In this document: positions 56,281 through 64,000 of the stretch, piece by piece | How the letters are laid out: every line of letters begins with the position of its first letter | Numbering within the stretch: the first letter of the stretch is position 1 | From: Volvox africanus | Lineage: Eukaryota; Chlorophyta; Chlorophyceae; Chlamydomonadales; Volvocaceae | Direction: 5' to 3' | Assembly (NCBI GenBank): GCA_030268105.1 | Contig: BSDZ01000013.1 | Location: 4,802,501-4,866,500, forward strand | DNA length: 64,000 nucleotides | The notes under the pieces: model-generated | Told to the model about the DNA's origin: nothing | The model's database searches: none | The model's input: only the letters and a program-made list of their open reading frames with translations | Translations under genes and position numbers: made by a program

Positions 56281-57034
56281 TGAAGCATGATATAATCATA
56301 TTAGCATGATATATTCGCGTATATCTAACTAATCAGGCACGTCGCATTATCATCTACGACATCGCGCTGTCAGTCAACATGTTTGACTCGAGGCTGATAA
56401 TTAATGCGTGATCTATCCATTGGCATAATATTCCGCGTAAAAATACTTTAAATATTATTACCTCATCTGTGTCATAAACCATACACGTATGCGAGAATGC
56501 GATGATCGCGATGGTTGGGTCGGCAACCAAATATCGATGTTCGGACCTTCGCATATTGCATGCGTTGCATTCATTAATATCACGGATTACGCGGTATTTA
56601 GAACAGTGCTAAGAAGGTACTCACACTTGAGATCGGAATTCAGTGAGACCTGTACTGCACATCGGTATCACGACGTGATAGGTGCGAGGACGGCCGCCTA
56701 GAGACCGAAGTCGGCTCGACGCTACTTTGGATCAAGTACTCACATACTTAACTCAATCTGATTCTATTATATACGTTATACTCATTTATATTCGGCCTGA
56801 GCTATTCCAGCATACCATCTCCAGCCAGATGATGAACATTGCCCGCTGGGTCTGACGGCCGACTACCTTTCTGTAATCGAAGTCTATTGTAAGTTGGATC
56901 TTTCCTTATCGATGAGTCTTCCGCTGTCACTTTACTCGCATTGAATCGCCTTGCTGTTCGTAAGCACGGTGCACACGTAGCTAACATCCAGACGTGCAGA
57001 TTCAGTGCATGATCGAAGAAGGAAGGATACAACA
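56281..57034 (+). repeat. Long terminal repeat A
   Basis: 754 bp, begins TGAAGCATGATATAATC, ends GGATACAACA. About 9 differences from LTR B in the first 100 positions by eye. A priming site follows four bases later. Confidence 0.8.
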
Positions 57035-57038
57035 AATC

Positions 57039-57050
57039 TGGTATCAAGAC
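57039..57050 (+). other. Primer-binding site, element A
   Basis: TGGTATCAAGAC, four bases after LTR A. The first seven bases equal the start of the initiator tRNA-Met priming site (TGGTATC) used by many plant LTR elements; the rest differs. Confidence 0.6.
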
Positions 57051-57102
57051 GGGTTCGTTGCCTGACTATCTCATGGTGCGCAATCGGAAGTAAGTTCTCG
57101 CT

Positions 57103-58257
57103 ATGGTGAATGTCGATGATGGACGAAGTAGCCCTCTAGACATCTTTGCCAAAGAACTTGGACGTGCCATTTTGGACGCCGTTGCTTCCGGTTTGTGATT
57201 GCTGCTGTCCTTTTAGAGTTGCCTGCATTTGTTGTGGGAGCTTGCGCTCTGAGTTGCAGGTGAATCTAGTTGTCCGGCACTGCTTGCGATATTTCCTGGT
57301 TATAATCTACATTCTGACCAGTGGAGACTTTGATCGCACGGACTACTAAGATTGGGACCAGCTGAGCACGTATTCGCTATACTTGCTCGCAATCCTGAAG
57401 AGTACTGTCGCCACTACAACTATGGATGGAGCTGTGGATCAACGGGGTCTGCTGTCGCCTCAAATACAGGACCACGCCAGTATTCCTGAGGTGATGAAAC
57501 TCACAATCCCTGTGCCTAAGCTTCATATTGCATATGATGAGAAGCCTAGGACCCCCAGACGTAGTATTGCTGATGCAACTCATGCATATGTGCGCGATAC
57601 TAACAAGTACCTGCAGGCGGTCCATAGTGGTGGAAATGATGGTATTAAATGTCTCTTCGTCGGCAACACCCTCTTGGGCGTGGTGAAAGACTGGTATGAC
57701 GAGTGGACCACTGCACGGAGTGACTTCACGTTCGATGAATTGATTGCTGCAATGCTTGCACGATTTGCTACGGAGGTACATGCACGTAATGTTGAGGTCC
57801 GTAAGGCATTGGCGCAAGGCACATATTACATGCGTGCACATGAAAATGTACCTGCGTACCAGTCACGCTTCGAAGCACTAGTGACACCCATTGCAAACTT
57901 CTCCGAGGATGATCGCATCTTTTGGTTTCATTGCGGCCTGACGAAGACTCTGTCAAAATAGTGTGCTGCTGATTTATCTGGAAAACCGTTCCGGACGTAC
58001 GATGCCTTGGTAAAATTTGCTTGGGGAACTGAGGTACGTTTCCTCGCTGGTCAGGATGATCCTAAACCTGCCCCACGTGCAAATGCTGTGCAAGCACAGG
58101 ATCCGACTGATGAAGCTGTAACGAACGATCATGACCTTGGTGCTGCGCGCCCTACGTCGGCTGCGACGGTCATGCGCACAGAGCAGCGCCGCGGTGTGCT
58201 GTACGCGGGTTCGATCGCCATTTATACCAAAGTAGACTGCAACCCATTTGAGCATTA
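57103..58257 (+). pseudogene. gag of the LTR-gag-LTR element (interrupted)
   Basis: Exon 1 is 57103-57190 (ATG start), intron 57191-57259, then a damaged stretch to about 57420, then the gag core in one frame: HASIPEVMKLTIPVPKLHI, ATHAYVRDTNKYLQAV, GVVKDWYDEWTTARSDFTF, YMRAHENVPAYQSRFEALV and RIFWFHCGLTKTLSK with a TAG at 57959-57961. The frame goes on past the stop (YDALVKFAWGTEVRFLAGQ) to the LTR. The core is the retrotransposon gag (capsid-like) domain. The gag ends before the zinc knuckle that the copy at 62800-64000 still has. Confidence 0.78.
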
Positions 58258-59010
58258 TGAAGCATGATATGATTATATAAGCATGATATATTCGAGTATA
58301 TCTAGCTAATCAGGCACGTTGCATTATCATCTACGATATCACGCTGTCGGTCAACATGTTTGACTCGAGGCTGATATTAATGCGCGATCTATCTGTTGGC
58401 ATAATATCTCACGTAATAATACATTGAATATTATTACCTCATTTACCTCACAAACCATACGCGTATGCAAGAATGCGACGATCGCGATGGTTGGGTCGGC
58501 AACTGAATATCAATATTCGGACCTTCGCATACTGCATACGTTGCATCCATTAATATCACGGATTACGCGGTATTTAGAATAGTGCTATGAAGGTACTCAC
58601 ACTTGAGATCGAAATCCAGTGAGACCTGTACTGCACATCGGTATCGCGACGTGATAGGTGCGAGGACGGCCGCCTAGAGACCGAAGTCGGCTCGACACTA
58701 CTTTGGATTAAGTACTCACATACTTAATATAATCTAATTCAGATACATACGTTATACTCATTTATATTCGGCCTGAGCTATTCTAGCATCTCATTTGCAG
58801 CCGTGTGATGAACATTGCCCGCGGGGTCTGACGGCCATCTACCGATTTGTAAACGAAGACTATTGTAAGTTGAATCTTTCCTTATCGATGAGTCTTCCGC
58901 TGTCACTTTCCGTGCATTGGATCGCCTTGCTGTTCGTAAGCTTGGTGTGCACTTAGCTAACATCCAGACGTGCAGATACAGTGCATGATTGAAGAAGGAA
59001 GGATACAACA
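58258..59010 (+). repeat. Long terminal repeat B
   Basis: 753 bp, begins TGAAGCATGATATGATT, ends GGATACAACA. It matches LTR A along its whole length. Confidence 0.8.
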
Positions 59011-59014
59011 AATT

Positions 59015-59026
59015 TGGTAGCGAGAC
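59015..59026 (+). other. Primer-binding site after LTR B
   Basis: TGGTAGCGAGAC, four bases after LTR B; one or more bases have drifted from the TGGTATC start seen at the other two sites. Its presence after LTR B means that LTR B also acts as a 5' LTR, so elements are arranged head to tail. Confidence 0.5.
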
Positions 59027-59440
59027 GGTTCGACTCACGGCTGTCTCATCACCGCTATTCTAGATTCTTGCACAAGCAAACGGCGGTGAGGGGTATCACG
59101 GGATAACCTCGTCGGAAAGTCGGTATTGTATCATCCTCTGCCTGAACTTTGATATAATATCTGCTCGTTAATACTAACCATACTTTCGCTACCCGTTAAA
59201 GTCTTAAGTCCACAGAAGAAATTTCATCGCCATCATACTCGGAATCACTTCCCCGGTAAAGTTGGATATCTGACAAGACCAGTTATTAAGGAGATATCAA
59301 TTTGAAGGTGTCAACACATTGGTGGGTTACATTACTGTTCGCATCGGGGTTACTCGAGTGTGAACGATACACAAGAGAAAATTTCTAAGGTATAGTCCTA
59401 CCTTTGTCTCCTTATTCTTGTAAGTTACTAATTGGAATAT

Positions 59441-60337
59441 ATGGCGTGTAATCAATATCCACCAACTATGGGAGAAAGTGAACAGGCTAATATTAGTGTC
59501 CACGATGAAGAACCGGAGGCCGCACCGGACATTGATAACTTATATAATCCCCAATTAGACGACCCCCAGTCGAATGTAGTATCCTGGGGTATCTACGGGT
59601 AGTGTCAAAGATTGGGCAGTCGACTGTCATCTTCCGATGGGCCTTTGTAGGCCGACACAACAGAGGTACAACATGAACAGGCTAATATCAGTGTTCACTG
59701 TGGAGAACCGGAGGTTGTACCGAACGTTAACAACTTACATATTCCCCAAGATGATGCCCCCCAGTCGAACTACCGTTACCCAGTTCAGGATCCTCCTGAG
59801 ACACCAGATTCTATTGGACCCACTGAGGCGGAACAAAACCCAGCGATGGTGTCGCTACAGGAACTTATGGATGAAGGCGGGGTTCCCGGTTTTGTCGTTC
59901 CAACACCTCAACTCCATATTCATTACGACACCGAACCCAAGGTTATCGCAAGCGCCACCTGCTCCTATGTTCGTGACGCTAAGAGGTATTTGAAGTTGGT
60001 GAAGGGTGGTGATCGCGACGAGGTGAAATCTTTATTCATCGGGGCCACACTAAGCGGCGCCGTGCGGGAATGGTATGATCACTGGACCACCGTGCAGGAA
60101 CACTTTACGTTCGAAGAGCTAACTAACACGCTTCTAACTCATTTTGCTCCAGGAAATCAGACGCAAGTGGCTGCCAGGTACCGAGAATTACACGCAGGCA
60201 CTTATCGAATGCGATCTAATGAGTCTGTGGAGGACTACCGGTTGTGTTTTGAAGGACTAACAGCACCCATGATTGGTTTCTCAGAAGGAGACTACATTTA
60301 TTGGTTCCAATGCGGTCTCTTGCTTCAGTTAGCCTGA
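59441..60337 (+). pseudogene. gag of a second LTR family, with insertion
   Basis: An ATG at 59441 opens a frame that is broken at about 59600 by a 99-bp insertion plus a 96-bp duplication. The frame resumes at 59675 and is open to a TGA at 60337. The gag core shows PGFVVPTPQLHIHYDTEPK, CSYVRDAKRYLKLVKGG, AVREWYDHWTTVQEHFTFEE, MRSNESVEDYRLCFEGLTAP and YIYWFQCGLLLQLA. It is clearly related to the other two gags (W-Y...W-T and the YVRDAK motif) but belongs to a different family. Positions 59011-59440 hold leader-like sequence with no other gene. Confidence 0.78.
59479..59769 (+). repeat. 96-bp duplication flanking a 99-bp TGT...ACA insertion
   Basis: Copy 1 59479-59574 and copy 2 59674-59769 both run from TGAACAGGCTAATAT to CCCCCAGTCGAA and are in the same gag reading frame. 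Between them, 59575-59673 begins TGTAGTATCC and ends GGTACAACA and matches 33741-33853. The two 96-bp copies differ at roughly one site in five, so the event is old or the copies came from different elements. Confidence 0.8.
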
Positions 60338-60437
60338 GCGAGTACTGCAGACCTGACACTGGAAGGGACGAGGTCATACACGTGATGGGTTCAGATCGTT
60401 CGTAACGTCGAAGCTCACCTTAGGACACCCGACATTT

Positions 60438-60920
60438 TTGGCACCGCTATCAGTTGACACGACTCAAGATATTACTAACGAGACTGATCCAGCACCTGAG
60501 ACCACTGGTATTCCCCTACCGCCGGCTCCTATGCACCATGGTGAGGTTCCTCCGGTCGATCACGCTCACATTTCTGGAACCCAAGAACTACCTCCAAGAG
60601 ATCCTACGATGACTCAGAGTATGCGGAAGAGAAAGGATGTACTACAGAATACCGCCGAGTCGTGCGGAGCTGAATCAGAATTGAAGCGGTCAAGAATACA
60701 AAACCGATGGCTTACCAAGTGGGGATGTACACAAGCGGAGTTTGCGCAGCGACGACAATTGGGAGTTTGCCTTCGGTACGCATCAAATCATCCTACGAGG
60801 AACTGCCCGCTTTTAGCCCCGTTAGCTGTAGGACTATGTTTGACGGACGAAGTACCTAATACGACCTCCGTTGATATTGCCGGAACACCAAGACCACGTT
60901 CACACGGGAATGTTACCTAA
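60438..60920 (+). pseudogene. gag C-terminus of the second LTR family, zinc knuckle
   Basis: This plus-strand frame continues the gag after a break at 60337-60437. It has a Pro/Thr-rich segment, a basic helix, then GVCLRYASNHPTRNCPLL, a CCHC-type knuckle in which the second Cys is Tyr. It stops with TAA at 60918-60920. Confidence 0.7.
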
Positions 60921-61595
60921 TGTGGAGTTCTGAATTATGTACTGACTCGGATTATTTTTGATTGTATCTAGCAATGTTGGTATGAGGAGACTCTTCGCTA
61001 CCTTTGGCTAGATAACTCGATGGTTAGTATTTGTGTGCCTCTAACGAATCCTTTAATTGCTGATCGTGATGAATCGTAGGAATGATGCAGAAGCAATCCA
61101 CGACTGATTCCTTTTGATGGTACCGAAGTCAATTTTGTTGATCGAATTTTCGGGACACCCACATGCTACGGGTGTCACTGACGACCTTATCTCAATGGAG
61201 TGATAAGCATGACGGGGTTGACCCCATAGTCGTCTAATCGTTCAGGTTACCCTCGTTGATGAGGGTAAGCATCCCATCGTGGGCAGAATCACCCTTAGTC
61301 GACGGGAGACCCTCTGCGTGTTAGGGCCCAATGGGTGCAACAAGGTCTCTTGGAGGCAGCACTACATGGACATTGGGTGCTGTGACGTAACGACAGTACC
61401 ACGCGTGCATCGATATGGAGTCCAGCACAATTGGCCATTGTGCAAAAGGGAACCTATCACCTAAGGTACCTTGTCTGTCGTACTAAGATGTCACACCAGA
61501 GGAGGGCGGTGTTGTGCTACGGTTCATTTCCCGTCGACGCGTAGGTCGACGCGATCCTATGAGTCGAAGTGCTTTTGTGATGAACGCATTACATA
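60921..61595 (+). other. Possible decayed downstream part of the second LTR family
   Basis: Frames are short and full of stops; a 61-residue open frame at 61279-61464 is not recognisable. No protease DSGA/DTGA or RT motif is visible. It may be remnant pol or spacer before LTR C. Confidence 0.4.
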
Positions 61596-62333
61596 TGAAT
61601 GAATCTGCATGATATAAATGTATTCGCATACATTTATATATGCATCTGGCATGTTGTCATTACCCATCGCGACATCGCATCATGGCAAATCCGCCTAGCA
61701 TGCATGAATAACCGAAGCATTGAAGTGCGCATTATGCTCGTGCTACAAAACGATAAGTAATATTATCTGATATAATATTACTTCATTAAAGCACACGTTG
61801 AGAGCGCCGCACTTGTCGCGATGCATGCCCTGCAACCGGATATCGTTATCCGGACCCTTGCATCATGCGAATGCCGGAAAGGCTTATACGTTGTTATGCG
61901 TAGACATCGCCTAGGCGCAGTAGGGTTGTCACATCTAGGATCGGCCTCCTAATGTGAATCGTACGGCACTGCGATGCTGCGAGTATAACAGATGCGAGGA
62001 CGGCTAAGCTAGACAAGACATTCGATACCGGAGAACACTCGTGTGTTCTATATCACTATTTCTATACACTATTCTACTTAGCCCGAGCTAAGCCTGAACT
62101 TCGCTAATCACCGCCGCGTGATGATTGCTTGCTTCCGGCGCTGACGGCGATTTCGTCCATTGCATCATTCTGACCCGTAAGACTGTAAGTTATATCTCTC
62201 TTCGTCTTGAAGTCTTCCGCTGTCTCTGTTTGCTCTCGCTTGCCTTGCTGTACTTGCAAGTGCTCGCGCATCGGTGTCGATAGTCTCCAGACGTGCAGAT
62301 ACTCATGAGCAAACGCGAACGAGAGGTACAACA
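61596..62333 (+). repeat. Long terminal repeat C (related, diverged)
   Basis: The end is clear: AGGTACAACA at 62333, then a priming site. The start is approximate, placed at the TGAATGAATCTGCATGATA that aligns with the starts of LTRs A and B. It shares blocks with A/B (GCATGATATA, TATTATCTGATATAATATTAC-like centre, GTCTTCCGCTGTC, CCAGACGTGCAGAT) but is much more diverged, so it belongs to a sister subfamily. Confidence 0.7.
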
Positions 62334-62336
62334 ATT

Positions 62337-62348
62337 TGGTATCGAGAC
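62337..62348 (+). other. Primer-binding site, element C
   Basis: TGGTATCGAGAC, three bases after LTR C; same first seven bases as at 57039. Confidence 0.6.
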
Positions 62349-62400
62349 AGGTTCGTTGCCTAACTGTCTCTCTTTGTCTAATCGGAAGTAGGTTCTTTCT

Positions 62401-64000
62401 ATGGCGAGTTCCAGCGACGAACCACGAGGACCGCTAGATACTTTTGCCGAAGACTTAGGCCACGCCGTTTTGGACGCCGCCGCTTCCGGTTTGTAATTGT
62501 TTAATTGCTTTTGTTTAGATTGCTGCACTTGTTGTGTAAGTGTACGCTCTGAGTCGCAGGTAATCTCAGTGCACCGGCATTGCTTGCCGCGGCGACTGAG
62601 ACCGGCGTTCGTCCGGACCAGTTGGCGACTCTCATTGCCCAAACCACGGAGATCAGGACTCAGCTGGGCAATTACTTGCTGAGTTTGCTGAATCTTCTCA
62701 AGAGTACTGTCGGTAGGCTCACCGAATCGCTTTGTACTCTTGCCTTTGCGATAGAAGTCGGCTTCTATTACGCAAAACTAGGGTATCGTTTCGTGCTCCA
62801 TGTCCGCGGAACACGACGATACGCCGCACACTAGCCTAGCTAGCCAACCCGATTTCGTTGTAGCTGCTAGAGCGCTGGATAGAGGTCTTGAGACTGTTGG
62901 CGCGCGAGCCACTCAAGAGCCCCTTTTCCTTCAGACCCCTGCTCACTTAATTGTGCCGCATTCAGCAGTGAACACGAATATGGACAACACTGCTGGACCA
63001 AGGGTTCTGCCATTACCTCAAGCTCGAGGGCATGATGACATCCCTGAGGTGATGAGATTGTCGATTCCCGTTCCTAGGCTCAATATTTCGCTGACCGACA
63101 AGACACCAGGGCATAGCATAGCCGATGCAACTCGTGCGTACGTGCGTGACGCTAAAAAGTACCTCCAAGCTGTTCATGGTGGCGACAATGACGGTATCAG
63201 GTGTCTCTTCGTTGGTAACACCCTCGAGGGCGCAGCGAAGAACTGGTATCGCAATTGGACCAACGCCCGGGGCAGCTATACTTTTGATGAGTTGGTCGCC
63301 GCTTTGCTCGCACGATTCGCTACTGAGGTTCAAGCACGCGATGTGGAAGCTCGTAAGGTTTTGGCAGCCGGTAGCTACCACATGCGTCGGGATGAAAATG
63401 TACCTGCGTACCAGTCACGCTTCGAAGCACTTGTGACTCCCATTGCTGATCTCACCGAATCTGAGCGTGTCTTTTGGTTTAGGCGAGGCCTAACGAAACT
63501 TTTGGCTAAATGGTGCGCCACTGACTTGGTTGGAGCGCAGATCAAGTCATATGACGCGTTGGTCGCTTTTGCTAAGGGCGCGGAGATACGACTTCTTGCC
63601 GGCGAGGAAGAAGTCAAGTCTGCCCCTCGTGCAAATGCCGTGCAAGTGCAGGATCCGCTTGGGGAAGCTGTAGCCCTCGACCAGGACCTCGGCGCGACCC
63701 GCCCCACGCCTACTGCCGCGACGCGACGCAGCAACGGGCAACGCAAGGCGCGCGGGGCCGCTAGCTCGGGTGTCCGTGGTACAGGAGGAGCAGGTCCGAG
63801 CTCGGACCCAGCTAGGAACAGGAAGCGTGGTGGTGCGCCGTCGTCGGCAGCCGCACAGCGTTCCGACCCCAACGCGAAGCGTACTCGTACGGACGACACA
63901 TTTATGCCAAAATGGAATTGCAATCGTTCCGAATTCGAGCGTCGAAAATTGGCCAACGTTTGTCTACGGTGTGCGGAGAGCCATTCTACGAAGGATTGCC
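62401..64000 (+). CDS. gag of LTR element C, open to the window end
   Basis: Two readings are possible. (1) A spliced gag: exon 62401-62488, intron 62489-62559, then GT AAT CTC... reading LLAAATETGVRPDQLATLI up to 62712, a second intron 62713-62968, then the core. (2) A direct start at ATG 62800, open without a stop for 400 codons to the window end. Both give the same core: DDIPEVMRLSIPVPRL, ATRAYVRDAKKYLQAVHGG, AAKNWYRNWTNARGSYTF, ENVPAYQSRFEALVTPI and VFWFRRGLTKLLAKW. A basic Ala/Ser/Arg-rich linker and the knuckle VCLRCAESHSTKDC follow. The frame is intact, so this copy may be young. Protease and pol, if any, lie beyond the window. Confidence 0.83.

Larger units (their letters stand above)
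56281..59010 (+). mobile_element. LTR-gag-LTR element without pol
   Basis: LTR A (56281-57034) and LTR B (58258-59010) flank a 1.2 kb inside that holds only a priming site, a leader and gag. The gag is cut just before its zinc knuckle and joins the 3' LTR directly. LTR A is itself preceded by about 57 bp that match the gag end before LTR B. LTR B is followed by another priming site. So the unit (LTR + gag, about 1977 bp) looks tandemly repeated. This is the structure of non-autonomous terminal-repeat gag elements. No protease, RT or integrase is present. Confidence 0.8.

Noticed and set aside
1..64000. CRISPR arrays, tRNA or rRNA genes
   Set aside because: I saw no regularly spaced repeats with unique spacers and no cloverleaf or rRNA-like conserved sequence; a covariance search would be needed to exclude a tRNA.

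Overview
The window comes from a nuclear genome of a green alga, most likely a volvocine (Volvox/Gonium/Chlamydomonas relative). The evidence is short GT-AG-spliced exons, Ala/Gly/Gln-rich proteins, TGTAA-type 3' ends, interstitial TTTTAGGG (Chlamydomonas-type telomere) repeats, a LINE with a C-terminal RNase H, and a microbial-rhodopsin histidine-kinase/cyclase fusion gene of the kind known from Chlamydomonas and Volvox. Base composition is moderate and repeats are abundant, which fits Volvox-like genomes better than the GC-rich C. reinhardtii. The species cannot be named from the sequence alone.

Layout. 1-3.97 kb: no resolvable gene, two copies of a dispersed repeat. 3.97-9.92 kb (minus): a nine-exon gene for an alanine-rich coiled-coil protein; its 5' end is not resolved. 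10.2-13.2 kb: intergenic or unresolved exons. 13.22-32.33 kb (minus): the main gene. I joined 25 exons whose splice phases all agree (2128 codons plus stop). They encode a microbial-type opsin, a histidine kinase, two complete receiver domains, a class III cyclase-like domain and a long low-complexity tail. It belongs to the histidine-kinase-rhodopsin / two-component cyclase opsin (HKR, 2c-Cyclop) family. 33-38.2 kb: repeats and unexplained DNA. 38.23-39.38 kb (plus): a hypothetical protein. 39.4-44.3 kb: unexplained. 44.31-48.8 kb (minus): an unrecognised multi-exon gene with a hydrophobic region. 49.7-64 kb: a transposon district.

The transposon district is layered. A decayed Ty1/copia element (minus) is split by a 4.7 kb 5'-truncated LINE (plus), with a 13-bp target-site duplication at the two joins. 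Then follows a family of LTR elements whose gag runs directly into the 3' LTR with no pol (LTR-gag-LTR). A second gag family carries a small TGT...ACA insertion and an internal duplication. A third copy has an intact gag that runs off the end of the window.

How the main gene probably works (inference from the family): light absorbed by a retinal bound to a conserved Lys drives the kinase; phosphate passes from the kinase His to one or both receiver Asp residues; this controls the C-terminal cyclase-like domain. In this copy the cyclase-like domain appears to have lost several catalytic residues and the opsin has Cys where bacteriorhodopsin has the counterion Asp85. Its output and photochemistry may therefore differ from the characterised members.
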